The position numbers and the translations under genes are program-made. The notes beneath the pieces were generated by a model. It saw only the letters and a list, made by a program, of their open reading frames with translations, made no database searches and was not told the origin of the DNA. From an uncultured Gordonibacter sp. (lineage in GTDB: Bacteria; Actinomycetota; Coriobacteriia; Coriobacteriales; Eggerthellaceae), in NCBI GenBank assembly GCA_904420575.1, contig CAJFVW010000154.1, positions 1-56,306 on the forward strand: a DNA stretch of 56,306 bases, in the 5' to 3' direction. Positions within the stretch are counted from its first letter, which is position 1. Every line of letters starts with the position of its first letter. Shown in pieces: positions 18,014 to 26,669 of the stretch.

Positions 18014-18193
18014 CTAGTCGGTCTCGACGACTTCGCGGTTCTTGTAGAAGCCGCAGTTCGGGCACACGCGGTGCGGGAGCTTGACCTCGCCGCACTGGGG
18101 GCACACGGAACGCGAGGGCGCGTCGATGCGGTCGTTGCTGCTGCGGCGGGAATGGGTGCGGGCGCGGCCCGTCTTGCGCTTGGGTACTGCCAT
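18014..18193 (-). CDS. rpmF: 50S ribosomal protein L32
   Basis: This 59-residue gene is easily missed because of its size. The protein starts MAVPKRKTGRARTHSRRS and contains a zinc ribbon with two C-x2-C pairs, VCPQCGE and VCPNCGFY. It therefore belongs to the zinc-binding form of L32. A strong AAGGAGA ribosome site lies eight bases upstream. In many bacteria DUF177 directly precedes rpmF; here DUF177 lies 7 kb away across an accessory block. Confidence 0.96.
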   Translation of the reverse strand: MAVPKRKTGRARTHSRRSSNDRIDAPSRSVCPQCGEVKLPHRVCPNCGFYKNREVVETD

Positions 18194-18562
18194 GATCTAT
18201 CTCCTTCTTGAAGTCGAGCGACCTGCTCGCTCGCCACGTTCCTGTTAAACACACGAACTGGTATGTTACCAAAGGCAACAGCGCCCCGCAAGCCTCATCC
18301 ACACAAATTCGCGCGAATTCGCAAAGTGGCGCGCCTGGGAGCGAAGAGGCCGGCAATGCCCGAATGGACGGGAGCGGCCGCTGCCGGCCACGGCGAGGCA
18401 TGCGGGAAGCAGGCGGCCGACGGCCGGGGGCGGATCGGCGCCCTCCCCCCCCCCCGTGCGCGACCCTACGCTGAAGGACAACACCGGCCGAAACCGCACC
18501 AGCCGCCCCCCGTGCGCGACCCTGCGGCAGGGCCGAGACCGACGCGCGCGTCGAAGGCGAAG
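18194..18562. repeat. Gene-free stretch with an 18-bp direct repeat and an 11-C tract
   Basis: This 369-bp gap lies between rpmF and the ABC exporter. It holds the 5-prime region of rpmF, then a run of eleven C (18445-18455) and a perfect 18-bp direct repeat (18450-18467 and 18506-18523) made of CCCCCC followed by GTGCGCGACCCT. A short CCCTGC-G-GCAGGG palindrome follows at 18520-18532. No coding frame is credible here. Confidence 0.6.
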
Positions 18563-20530
18563 CTACCCGTTGCCGAACTGCAGCGCGCAGTAGTGGGCGT
18601 ACGTGCCGCCCAGGGCGCGCAGCTGCTCGTGCGTGCCCAGCTCCACCACGCGGCCCCCGTCCACCACGGCGATGAGGTCGGCACCGCGTATGGTGGAGAG
18701 GCGGTGCGCGATGACGAGCGTCGTGCGGCCGGCGGACAGCTCTCCGAGCGACTTCTGGATGGCGCGCTCGCTTTCGTTGTCGAGCGCGCTCGTGGCCTCG
18801 TCCAGGATGAGGATGCGAGGATCGCGCAAAAACACGCGCGCGATGGCGATGCGCTGCTTCTGCCCGCCGGACAGCCGCGCGCCGCGCTCGCCCACCGGCG
18901 TGTCGTAGCCTTGCGGCAGGCTTTCCACGAAGTCGTGGATGTTCGCCCTGCGCGCCGCCTCCACGATCTCGGGCATCGTGGCGTCCGGCCGCCCGTAGGC
19001 GATGTTCTCGCGGATGGTCCCCCCGAACAGGTACACGTCCTGCTGCACGATGCCGATGGCGTCCCGCAGCGACTTCACGGTGACCGTGCGGACGTCGATG
19101 CCGTCGATCTCCACCGAGCCGCTTGCCGGGTCGTAGAACCGCGGCAGGAGCGAGCAGGTGGTGGTCTTGCCGCCGCCGCTCGGCCCCACGAGCGCCACGG
19201 TCGCACCCGCCGGCACGTCCAGGTCCAGGCCGCACAGGACCTCGTGTTCGCCGTCGTAGCTGAAATGCACGTCGCGGTAGCGCACGTGCCCGCGCACGTC
19301 GGATTCCCCCTTCGAAGCACGACCGGCGCCCACCGCGCCAGAGGCGCCGCCCCGTGGCAGCCCCTGCACGCCGCCCTCTTCGCCGGCTGCGCCCTTCGTC
19401 CCTTGCCGCCCGCGTTCGGCCACCGCCAGGTCCACGGCGTCGGGCGCGTCGGCGATGTCGGGCCGCACGGCCAGCACCTCCATGAAGCGCCGGAAGCCCG
19501 CGTAGCCCTTCTGGAACTGTTCGGTGAAGTTGATCAGCTGCTCGATGGGCGACAGGAAGATGCCGATGTACAGGGCGTAGATGGCCAGGTCGGTCACCGC
19601 CAGGCCTCCCGTGGCCACGAAGTAGCCGCCGCCCACGATGGTGACCGTGTACAGAACGCCCGTGAACGCCGAGTTCACCGCATGGAACGCCCCCATGAAC
19701 CTATACGAGCTCTCCTTGGTGGCCACGAACCGCTCGTTCGTGCGCGCGAACTTCTTCACCTCCACGCCCTCGTTGCCGAACGACTTCACCACGCGGATGC
19801 CGCCGAGCGAGTCTTGCAGCCGCGCGTTGATGTCGGCCATCTTCTTGCGGTTCTCCGTGAAGATGACGCGCTTCTGGTAGTTGCGCCAGAACGCGTAGGC
19901 GGCCAACAGCACCGTGGCCCCCAGCATGATGGCCGTGAGCGGCACGTTGATGAGGAACAGCAGCGCGAACGAGCCCACGATCTTCAGGATGCAGATGAAC
20001 AGGTTCTCCGGCCCGTGGTGCGCCAGTTCCGAGATGTCGAACAAGTCGGTCAGAAGCTTGCTCATCATCTCGCCGGTGTTGTTGCGGTCGTAGTAGCTGA
20101 AGCTCAGGCGCTGGTACTGGCCGAACAGGTCGCGGCGCATGTCGGCCTCCATGCGCGCCCCCATGATGTGGCCCCAGCTGGTGATGAAGTACTGGCAGCC
20201 CGTGCGCACCGCGTACAGCGCCACGAACAGAAGCGCGATCCAGCCGAGCGAGCCCAGGATGGCCTCGGGAGGGTTCAAGAAGAAGTCCTTCGTGAAGAAG
20301 TTGAGGAACTGCGGGAACGCCAGGTCGACGGCCGCGAGCACCGTGGCGCACACGAGGTCGAGCACGAAGAGGAACGTGTAGGGCCGATAATAGCTCGCGA
20401 ACCGCGCAAGCACCTGCCGTGCGGAAACGTGCGGTTCGGGGGCGTGCGGTTCGGGCGCGCCCGAAGGCGAGCCGGAAGAGGCCGCGCCCGCCGGCCGTTG
20501 GGTGTCTCGTTCGGTGTCCATGCCGCTCAT
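18563..20530 (-). CDS. ABC exporter (fused transmembrane and ATPase domains)
   Basis: This 655-residue half-transporter likely acts as a homodimer. The membrane domain (about residues 35-330, six helices) has the exporter pattern RMEADMRRDLFGQYQRLSF. The ATPase domain has Walker A GPSGGGKTTT, signature LSGGQKQR, Walker B ILILDEATSALD and switch IAHRLSTI. Between them is an odd Gly/Ala-rich linker of about 45 residues. Substrate cannot be read from sequence; drugs, lipids or peptides are typical. The start was set at the ATG at 20528-20530; another ATG three codons later is equally possible. It is monocistronic. Confidence 0.88.
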   Translation of the reverse strand: MSGMDTERDTQRPAGAASSGSPSGAPEPHAPEPHVSARQVLARFASYYRPYTFLFVLDLVCATVLAAVDLAFPQFLNFFTKDFFLNPPEAILGSLGWIALLFVALYAVRTGCQYFITSWGHIMGARMEADMRRDLFGQYQRLSFSYYDRNNTGEMMSKLLTDLFDISELAHHGPENLFICILKIVGSFALLFLINVPLTAIMLGATVLLAAYAFWRNYQKRVIFTENRKKMADINARLQDSLGGIRVVKSFGNEGVEVKKFARTNERFVATKESSYRFMGAFHAVNSAFTGVLYTVTIVGGGYFVATGGLAVTDLAIYALYIGIFLSPIEQLINFTEQFQKGYAGFRRFMEVLAVRPDIADAPDAVDLAVAERGRQGTKGAAGEEGGVQGLPRGGASGAVGAGRASKGESDVRGHVRYRDVHFSYDGEHEVLCGLDLDVPAGATVALVGPSGGGKTTTCSLLPRFYDPASGSVEIDGIDVRTVTVKSLRDAIGIVQQDVYLFGGTIRENIAYGRPDATMPEIVEAARRANIHDFVESLPQGYDTPVGERGARLSGGQKQRIAIARVFLRDPRILILDEATSALDNESERAIQKSLGELSAGRTTLVIAHRLSTIRGADLIAVVDGGRVVELGTHEQLRALGGTYAHYCALQFGNG

Positions 20531-21183
20531 TGTAGCCCATTCCCCCGGCCCGGGCGAGCGAGGGCCGCAGTTCATCCGTCCGGCTCTGCACCCGTTCCCC
20601 TTCCGTTGCCGTGCCCCCGTGCGTGCGCCCCGCTTTCGCACGTCGCCGGCCTTTTCGCCTTGTCCCCCACGCGCGACCTCCCGCATGCTCGCACCGTCTC
20701 GCCGCAAATTTGGCCATGGCGTCACCGCCGATGCTTCGATTTGCAGGAAAATCCTCTATATGAATGGTTTTCGGGTCATTCCGCAAGGCCTGCAGCGAGA
20801 AACGCCTGGTGGGCTTTAGCCCTTTGCTCCCAAGCCGTTCATCGGTGGTTTTCCTGCAAAAGACCGCGATCGATGGACAAGGCAGGCCACGAGATGACAA
20901 AATTGCAGGCAGCCCGACCTTGACCGTCGTTTTGTGGCATAGGTCGAAAGAGCCGGAGCCGTGCCAAAGGAATGGGAACCGAAGAGCTTCCCGCGATCGA
21001 TGCATCGTTTTCCGTCTCTGGCCAGAATGCGAAGATGGCGTTCGTTTGCGCGATGATGGCGTTTTCGAAGTTGGTTCCCAGAATCCACTTGCCAGCCCAA
21101 TGAAAATGCACGACATGGAAAACAGGCAGAAGGAAACGGCAAGGCCGAGTCGAATGTTGGATTCCGACCACGAGGAAGAAACC
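20531..21183. other. Gene-free 650-bp region around a MITE-like element
   Basis: Between the divergently read ABC exporter and the HEAT-like gene I see no credible coding sequence. The region is less GC-rich than the flanking genes. It contains the inverted-repeat element at 20740-20860 and a TTGACC box near 20920 with no good -10. Confidence 0.5.
20740..20860. repeat. 121-bp element with perfect 12-bp terminal inverted repeats
   Basis: TTTGCAGGAAAA (20740-20751) and TTTTCCTGCAAA (20849-20860) are perfect inverted copies 97 bp apart. A small hairpin GGGCT-TT-AGCCC lies inside at 20812-20823. There is no transposase. This could be a MITE-like or other small dispersed repeat; copy number cannot be judged from one window. 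Confidence 0.5.
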
Positions 21184-21639
21184 ATGACGAAAGAGATCGA
21201 CCGGCAGATCGAGTTGCTCTGTTCGAAAAACAATGACGAAGCTTATCAGGCCTTGAAGACGCTTGAGGAAGCGAGCGAGCAAACCAAGCGCGTCTATCCA
21301 TACATGAACCGTTTCGTCGAGATGATGGACCATGCCAATTCGTACGTTCGCAGTCGCGGCCTGCTCTTGATCGCGTCCAACGCCAAATGGGACGTCGATT
21401 TCAAGATCGATGAGGTTTTCGACGACTATTTGAAGCACGTCACCGATGCAAAACCCATTACGGCAAGGCAATGCATCAAATCATTGCCGACGATCGCACT
21501 GCACAAGCCCTATTTGGTGGAAGACATCGTCATCGCGCTGGAAAAGGCAGACGTCTCCGCGTATCCCGACAGCATGCGCTCGCTGATCGACCAGGATATC
21601 CGAAAAGCGCTGTCCGAGCTGAGGGCGGGGAAAGGATAA
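21184..21639 (+). CDS. HEAT-repeat-like helical protein (often labelled SufBD-like)
   Basis: This 151-residue protein is all helical, with SYVRSRGLLLIASNAKWD and PITARQCIKSLPTIALHKP as its most family-like stretches. Homologues in Gram-positive bacteria are commonly named SufBD proteins, but no cysteine desulfuration motif is present, so a scaffold or HEAT-like role is more likely. GAGGAAG precedes the ATG. Codon use is less GC-biased than in neighbours, which suggests recent transfer. It is alone on the plus strand in this block. Confidence 0.7.
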   Translation: MTKEIDRQIELLCSKNNDEAYQALKTLEEASEQTKRVYPYMNRFVEMMDHANSYVRSRGLLLIASNAKWDVDFKIDEVFDDYLKHVTDAKPITARQCIKSLPTIALHKPYLVEDIVIALEKADVSAYPDSMRSLIDQDIRKALSELRAGKG

Positions 21640-21760
21640 TCCTCTTTCCTTTCCCCAAGCGAAACCTGCGTCAGTCCTCCCTTTCGCCTGTGCAGCGCAC
21701 CTGCCCGGACGTGCGGGACAACAATGCGGCCTAGCCGACGCCTCGGCATTGCGGCGCGGC

Positions 21761-23201
21761 TCACCGCCTTGGCGCCGCGGTGCGCCCGCCGTCTTCGCGT
21801 TGCTGCACGCCAGCGCCATCCCCTTGGCTCTGCGGCGCAGGCTCGCGGCCCTCGTGCCGCAGCAGCGGGAGGTCGTCCTCGTGCCGCAGGGCGAGCGCGT
21901 AGGTGCGCTCGCGCAGGCGCACCAGATGGCCCACGAGGCCGCGACCGAACACGCCGAAGTCGCGTGCCCAGATAGGCCGCCGCGACGCCCACCGCCAGAA
22001 ACGGCACGGCAGAAAGCCCGAATATCTCGGCGCCCATGAGGAAGGCGGCGAAGGGACAGCGACTGGCCGCCGCGAAGAAGGCGGCCATGCCCACCGCCGC
22101 CAGAAACGGCGCCGACGCGCCCGTGAGCTGCCCGAGCGCGCATCCGAGCAACGCGCCGATGGTGAACATGGGCATGATCTCGCCGCCTTTGAAGCCGAAA
22201 CCCAACGCGAGGACGGTGAGCAGCGCCTTCACGGCGAAGTCCCCCGAGCCCGCCGTTCCGGCAAGCGCTCCTTGCAGAAGAGGCATGCCCGTCCCCTCGA
22301 AGCGTTGCCAGGACAGCGCCAGCACCAGGCCCGCGATCAGCAGCCCGCCCGCCAGCACGGCCAGCACCGGCCGCCCGACGCGCCGGCGCATGAGGCGCCG
22401 CAGCACGTTGAGGGCCGCCGCGAACAGCGCGCCGGCGCCGGCGCAGGCCAAGCCCACCACCAGGCACGCCGCCGCCGTGTCCCACGAGAGCGCCGGCAGC
22501 GCCACCTTCGGGATGACGTCGCCGATGCCGATGGGCCTCGCGATGGCGAACGCGACGAACGAGGCCAGAAGCATCGTCGCCGCATGGCGGACGACCGGGC
22601 CCTTGAACCGCATGAGCTCGAGCACGAACACCGTCGATCCGATCGGGGCGAAGAAGAGCGCGCTGAACGCGGCCGCCATCCCGCAGGCGGCGGCATAGCC
22701 TTCGAGCTCGCCTTCGCCCTGCCTCCGCCGACGTATGGCGCGCAGGCGGAACGGCCGGCCCACCGTCGACCCCAGCGACGCGCCCATCTGCATGACGGCG
22801 GCCTCCTTGCCTACCGAGCCGCCGCCCGCCACCGTGAGGCAAGTTCCTAGAAGGATGCCCGGCGTGAGCGCCGCCGGCACGCGCCGGTTCTTGCGCATGT
22901 TCCCCACCACCGTGTCGGTTGCCAGATCGACCGGCAACCTGAGCAGGCGATACAGAAGGATGGACGCGATGCCCAGGACCGGCAGCGCGAGCAGGAGCCA
23001 CGGGAAGCGGCCCGAGAGCCTGCCCGCGAAGTCCACGGCGAGAGAGAGTACGATGGAGGCGCCCGCTCCCACGGCGCCGACGACGGCGGCGAACGCGACG
23101 TGCCGCGCGACCTGGCCGAAATCGAAGCCGTGCAGGGCTCCTGCAGGCGTGGCCTCGTCGCCGACGGCCTTCTTCCCGCCTGCGTCGCCGCGCTCTTCCA
23201 T
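21761..23201 (-). CDS. CLC-family anion transporter with a C-terminal frameshift
   Basis: About ten membrane helices are visible, with the CLC motifs GGGSVGKEAAVMQMG and FGFKGGEIMPMFTIGA. These look closer to the fluoride/proton (CLC-F-like) branch than to classic GREGP chloride channels. The reading frame is disturbed near 21950-21975, just after AAYLGTR. The original frame runs on into Arg/Pro-rich junk down to 21510. The alternative frame continues with GVFGRGLVGHLVRLRERTYAL and stops at 21761, a credible C-terminus. I therefore give the shifted end; the core membrane part is intact. Start is uncertain (ATG 23201 or 23243). Confidence 0.72.
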
Positions 23202-23318
23202 GCCCAGCTCGCCTCCTCGCCGCCGTTTCCTTGTCTGCACCATGGTACGGACACATCGGCCGCGACGAGTGATGCGGGCTTGGCTGTTACCGCCCGGAAG
23301 CCGAACGGTTCCCTCGGG

Positions 23319-24026
23319 TCAGCGCGCTTCGGTCCGCCGCATGATCGCCCATGCGGCACCTGCCGCGACGGCGGCCGCGAGGGCGTAGAGCACAGCCGCC
23401 TGCGCCAGATGCACGTCGCGCGCATACGGCGAGCCCGCGACCGTCTCGATCAGCCCGGCAATCGGCACGGCCGACCCCGAAACGAGCGCCGCCAACGTGG
23501 GAGCCCCGGCAACGAGCACGGCCACGATCGCGACCAATGCCAGGGCCGTCAGCAGCGCGCCGGCGCGCTTGCGAAGCACGACCCCGGCCAGCACCGAGAA
23601 CGACACGGCCAGGTTAAGCATCAGCACGTAGAAAAACGCCCCTGCGGAATAGCCGTCGATCTGGAACATGACGAGCGACTGCGCTTTCCAGGCCGCAGGA
23701 AACGCGGAGGAGAGGACGCCGTCGAGCAGCGCCAGCGCGACGGACGAGAACACGCACATCGCAGCGAACACGCCGAAGGACTGGGCCCTGGTCAAGCCGT
23801 TTTGCAGGAAGAACGGCCAATCGCGGTTGAAGGCGACGATCGTCGCGAACCCGAGGAACAGGAAGGACCACGCATACAAGCCGCTGAAGGCCATTCCCGG
23901 ATACCCGGAGGCGAGCGCGATCAGATCGACCGCCCCGACGAATGCGGCCACGCCCGCGACGAACAGGCCAAGGTTGCACGCCGTCTTCTTCGTCTCGTAC
24001 GCCAGCGCCGCCTTGAGCTTCGTCAT
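23319..24026 (-). CDS. ABC transporter membrane subunit
   Basis: This 235-residue integral membrane protein has about six hydrophobic segments and little other conserved sequence. Its ATG overlaps the stop codon of the ATPase gene by four bases, so the two are translationally coupled and likely form one transporter. The arrangement GntR-ATPase-permease is typical of YtrA-controlled ABC systems that respond to cell-envelope stress. The transported substrate is unknown. Confidence 0.8.
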   Translation of the reverse strand: MTKLKAALAYETKKTACNLGLFVAGVAAFVGAVDLIALASGYPGMAFSGLYAWSFLFLGFATIVAFNRDWPFFLQNGLTRAQSFGVFAAMCVFSSVALALLDGVLSSAFPAAWKAQSLVMFQIDGYSAGAFFYVLMLNLAVSFSVLAGVVLRKRAGALLTALALVAIVAVLVAGAPTLAALVSGSAVPIAGLIETVAGSPYARDVHLAQAAVLYALAAAVAAGAAWAIMRRTEAR

Positions 24027-24892
24027 GACCCGCTCCTCTCCGTCAGCTTCACGAACAGCTTCTGCAGGCTCATCGGGGCCGTGGCCAAACGGTCGCCCGC
24101 CGCCTCGGCGTCACAGGCGCCACGCACATAGGCCACTTTGAGGCCGCCGAGCTCGTCGGTGCCCAGCACGTCGCGGCCTTCGCAGTACGCATCCACGTCC
24201 TTTGCGCGGCCGGTCACGCTGTGCCCGCTCGCCCGCAGCTCGTCGGCCGAAGCCTGCAAGAGCAACCTGCCGCGATCTATGACGGTCACCTGCTCCACGA
24301 GGTTCGCCACTTCCTCGATGAGGTGCGTGGCCACGATCACCGTGCGCTGCTTCTCCAGGTAGTCTTCCAGCAAAAGCCGGTAGAACAGCTCGCGCGCGTT
24401 GGCGTCCAGGCCGAGCACGGGCTCGTCGAGCAACAGGTACGGCACGTCGGTGGCGAGCGCGACGGCCAGACGGTAGGCCGTGCGCTGCCCGGTGGACAGC
24501 TGGTCGATGCGGCGCGTCGGGTCCACGTCGAACTTCCGCACCGTCCTGAGCGCGGCGGCAGGGTCGAAGCCCTCCGAGAATCGGGCGAGCTCGCGGAAGA
24601 GGCGGTCGACGCACATCCACGACGGGTAGAGGTCGGTCGGCCCGAACGCATGGAGCTTCGCAAGCGACGCTGCATGGTCCGTGGCGGGCTTGCCGTCCAC
24701 AAGCACGCACCCGGACGTCGGAACGAGGCGGTTCGCCACCACGCCCAGCATCGTCGACTTGCCCGCGCCGTTGCGTCCAAGAAGCGCATGCACCTTCCCC
24801 GGCTCGAACGCGAGCGACACGTCGTCGAGCGCCGTGGTCCTGCCATATCTTTTGGTCAGGCGTTCCAGCCGGATGCCGCGTTCTTCACTCAT
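24023..24892 (-). CDS. ABC transporter ATPase, YtrB-like
   Basis: This 289-residue ATPase has Walker A GRNGAGKST near 38-46, a slightly unusual signature LSTGQRTAYRLAVALA, Walker B YLLLDEPVLGLD and the H-loop ATHLIEEVA. The C-terminal 80 residues are specific to this transporter type. The ATG at 24890-24892 overlaps the GntR gene by eight bases. It is the middle gene of a three-gene operon with a clear promoter and operator. Confidence 0.92.
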   Translation of the reverse strand: MSEERGIRLERLTKRYGRTTALDDVSLAFEPGKVHALLGRNGAGKSTMLGVVANRLVPTSGCVLVDGKPATDHAASLAKLHAFGPTDLYPSWMCVDRLFRELARFSEGFDPAAALRTVRKFDVDPTRRIDQLSTGQRTAYRLAVALATDVPYLLLDEPVLGLDANARELFYRLLLEDYLEKQRTVIVATHLIEEVANLVEQVTVIDRGRLLLQASADELRASGHSVTGRAKDVDAYCEGRDVLGTDELGGLKVAYVRGACDAEAAGDRLATAPMSLQKLFVKLTERSGS

Positions 24893-25256
24893 GGTCAAAT
24901 CCCTTCTCGACGAGCGCCAGCACCTGCGCCTTGCCCATCCCGAGCTTTCCCGCCTCCGCAACGAGCGCCTCCACGTAGCGCTCGAAGAACGCCGCCTGCC
25001 GCTTCGAGCGGATCCTCTCGAGCGCCCCGTCGCTCACGAACATGCCCATGCCCCGCCGCTTGTGGATGATGCCTTCGTCCACCAAGATGTTCATGCCCTT
25101 GAGCACGGTGTGCGGGTTGATGCCGAACAGCGCCGCCACCTCGTTCGTGGAAGGCACGCGGTCCCCTTCGACGTACAGGCCCGTGAAGACGTCGTCCTCG
25201 ATCGATTCCGCGATCTGGACGAACAGCGGCGTTTCCCTGCCCGGATCGACGTTCAT
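24885..25256 (-). CDS. GntR-family regulator, YtrA subfamily
   Basis: The 123-residue protein has a winged helix (PLFVQIAESIEDDVFTGLYV, then VPSTNEVAALFGINPHTVLKG and GIIHKRRGMGMFV) and only a short C-terminal dimerisation helix, as in YtrA repressors. It heads its own ABC-transporter operon. A near-perfect palindrome just downstream of a consensus promoter at 25283-25304 is the obvious binding site, so it is expected to repress itself until an inducer appears. Confidence 0.92.
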   Translation of the reverse strand: MNVDPGRETPLFVQIAESIEDDVFTGLYVEGDRVPSTNEVAALFGINPHTVLKGMNILVDEGIIHKRRGMGMFVSDGALERIRSKRQAAFFERYVEALVAEAGKLGMGKAQVLALVEKGFDHE

Positions 25257-25282
25257 GTCCCTGGTCCGTTTCTAGTTCGATG

Positions 25283-25304
25283 GTTAGTTACTCAAGTAAC
25301 TAAC
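25283..25304. promoter_or_regulatory. GntR/YtrA operator
   Basis: Ten-base arms GTTAGTTACT and AGTAACTAAC are perfect inverted copies around a CA centre. The site covers the predicted transcription start of the gntR operon, ideal for repression. Confidence 0.75.
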
Positions 25305-25308
25305 TGAC

Positions 25309-25337
25309 ATTGTAGGGAGCGCCAACAAAAATGTCAA
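25309..25337 (-). promoter_or_regulatory. Consensus promoter of the gntR-ABC operon
   Basis: On the minus strand a perfect TTGACA (25332-25337) is 17 bp from TACAAT (25309-25314). The operator lies immediately downstream. Confidence 0.8.
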
Positions 25338-25339
25338 GA

Positions 25340-25369
25340 GGGAAAGGGAAAGGGAAAGGGAAAGGGAAA
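25340..25369. repeat. Five tandem GGGAAA hexamers touching the promoter
   Basis: Five exact copies of GGGAAA run up to three bases from the -35 box of the gntR promoter. Such hexamer tracts can change length by slippage. Imperfect 20-bp repeats of the CCGGGA-GCAGGTGGAA type follow to about 25440. Confidence 0.8.
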
Positions 25370-25460
25370 GCCCGGGCCGGGATGCAGGATGCAGGTGGAA
25401 GCCTGGGCCGGAAAGCCGGGACGCAGGTGGAAACCAGCACCGGAGCGCCCCCGACATGAA

Positions 25461-25486
25461 AAGGCGGGCCGTCTCCGGCCCGCCTT
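25461..25486 (-). terminator. Terminator after the DUF177 gene
   Basis: Arms AAGGCGGGCCG and CGGCCCGCCTT form an 11-bp perfect stem with a 4-nt loop. On the minus strand two further T follow. It lies four bases after the DUF177 stop codon and closes the fakA-to-DUF177 gene group. Confidence 0.8.
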
Positions 25487-25489
25487 CGC

Positions 25490-26047
25490 TCACTTCTCTT
25501 CGAACGGAAAGCCCTTCAGGACCGAGAACGGATTGGGCGGGGCTTCGTCCCCCGTCTCCTCTTCGGAGGCCGGCTCGCAGCCGCAAGGACCCTCGTTCAG
25601 GTTGGCGCCGCACGTGGGGCACAGCCCCCTGCAGTCGTCGTCGCAGAGCGGCACCAGCGGGAACTCCAGCATGAGCGCGGCCTTGATCAGCGGTTCGAGG
25701 TCGATCGTGTTGTCGTCGGGCAGCACGTCGAACTCGTCGGCGTCCATGTCCTGGGGCGCCTCGGTTTCGGACCCGATAAGATAGTAGCCCTCTATCTCGC
25801 CCGTGACGGGAAACGAGAACTCGTCGAGGCAGCGGGCGCAGGACGTGGTGGCCTCGCCCTCCACGGTGCCCGCCACCAGAAACGCGTCGCCCGTGTTCGT
25901 GACGTCCACCTGCCACGCGAGCGGCTCGGAAAAGGAATGCAGGTCGGGGCCGGCCTTCATGACCGGCAGGTCGAAGGTGCCTTCGAAATGAGAGCTCTCC
26001 GCAGGCGCGAAGAGCTCGGAAGGGACATGGATGCGGACGGCGTCCAT
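25490..26047 (-). CDS. DUF177/YceD-family protein
   Basis: This 185-residue protein has the YceD pattern: an N-terminal beta region, CARCLDEF (about 70-77) and a C-terminal Cys cluster with CDDDCRGLCPTCG followed by CGC, probably a metal site. YceD proteins are linked to ribosome assembly or 23S rRNA stability, and the gene normally precedes rpmF; here it ends a transcript and rpmF lies 7 kb further on. The ATG overlaps the previous stop by one base (TGATG). Confidence 0.88.
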   Translation of the reverse strand: MDAVRIHVPSELFAPAESSHFEGTFDLPVMKAGPDLHSFSEPLAWQVDVTNTGDAFLVAGTVEGEATTSCARCLDEFSFPVTGEIEGYYLIGSETEAPQDMDADEFDVLPDDNTIDLEPLIKAALMLEFPLVPLCDDDCRGLCPTCGANLNEGPCGCEPASEEETGDEAPPNPFSVLKGFPFEEK

Positions 26048-26520
26048 CAACGCCCCACGGAAATGGAGTTGGCGTTCAGGCGGTCGCGGCAGCGGCGCAC
26101 GTTGCCGAGCAGCGTGTCGAGGCTCTGCTCCACATGGCCGAACACCTCGTCGGCGTAGTCTTCCGCACCGGCACGCGTCTGGCGCTCGAGCTCGCGGGCA
26201 TCGGCCAGGATGGTGTCGGCCTGCTGCTGCGAGATGCGCACGATCTCCTGCTCGCTGGCGATGGTCATCGCCTGGCTGCGCGCGTCCTCGATCATGCGGT
26301 TCGCCTCGGCCTCGGCGTCGTCCAGCAGGCTTTGGCGCTCGCGCACGATCTGACGGGCCTGGGAGAACTCGGCCGGGAACGTGTCGCGGATCTCGTCTAT
26401 GATCTCGAAGGCCGCCGCAATGTCCACCTGGCGCATGTTGCTTTTGCCGAACACCGGCTTCGAGTCTTCAAGCAGAATCGAGAGCTCTTCGAGCAGCCCC
26501 AAGACTCCTGTTTCGTCCAT
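26047..26520 (-). CDS. DivIVA-like coiled-coil protein
   Basis: This 157-residue protein is a long charged helix: LLDDAEAEANRMIEDARSQA and QQQADTILADARELERQTRA have heptad spacing and resemble DivIVA/SepIVA or ATP-synthase b-subunit stalks. There is no membrane segment, so a cytoskeletal or division role is more likely than an ATPase subunit. The ATG at 26518-26520 has GGAAGG upstream; a start six codons earlier is less likely. It is cotranscribed with DUF177 from the promoter at 26600-26627. Confidence 0.75.
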   Translation of the reverse strand: MDETGVLGLLEELSILLEDSKPVFGKSNMRQVDIAAAFEIIDEIRDTFPAEFSQARQIVRERQSLLDDAEAEANRMIEDARSQAMTIASEQEIVRISQQQADTILADARELERQTRAGAEDYADEVFGHVEQSLDTLLGNVRRCRDRLNANSISVGR

Positions 26521-26599
26521 GACTTTCCTTCCACCCAAGCGTGCCGCGTTTCATCTGCGTGAGGGCATGCGCATCCTACCTGCGCGCATGCGTCGTAAC

Positions 26600-26627
26600 A
26601 TTCTAGCATGGTTGTCAGGGATGACAA
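26600..26627 (-). promoter_or_regulatory. Promoter of the DivIVA-like/DUF177 pair
   Basis: TTGTCA (26622-26627) and TAGAAT (26600-26605) are 16 bp apart on the minus strand, about 80 bases before the start codon. Confidence 0.6.
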
Positions 26628-26669
26628 ACTTCGCTGCGCAAACCGCACACATTTCGCCCGGTGGAGCCC

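Noticed and set aside
21510-21760. Extension of the CLC protein to 21510
   Set aside because: Sequence after the frame break is Arg/Pro-rich without similarity; the shifted frame looks like the true end.
24111-24846. Alternative minus-strand frames inside the ABC ATPase gene
   Set aside because: They lack Walker motifs and overlap the clear ATPase frame.
25340-25440. GGGAAA units and following repeats as a CRISPR array
   Set aside because: The units are 6 bp with no spacers; this is a simple sequence repeat.
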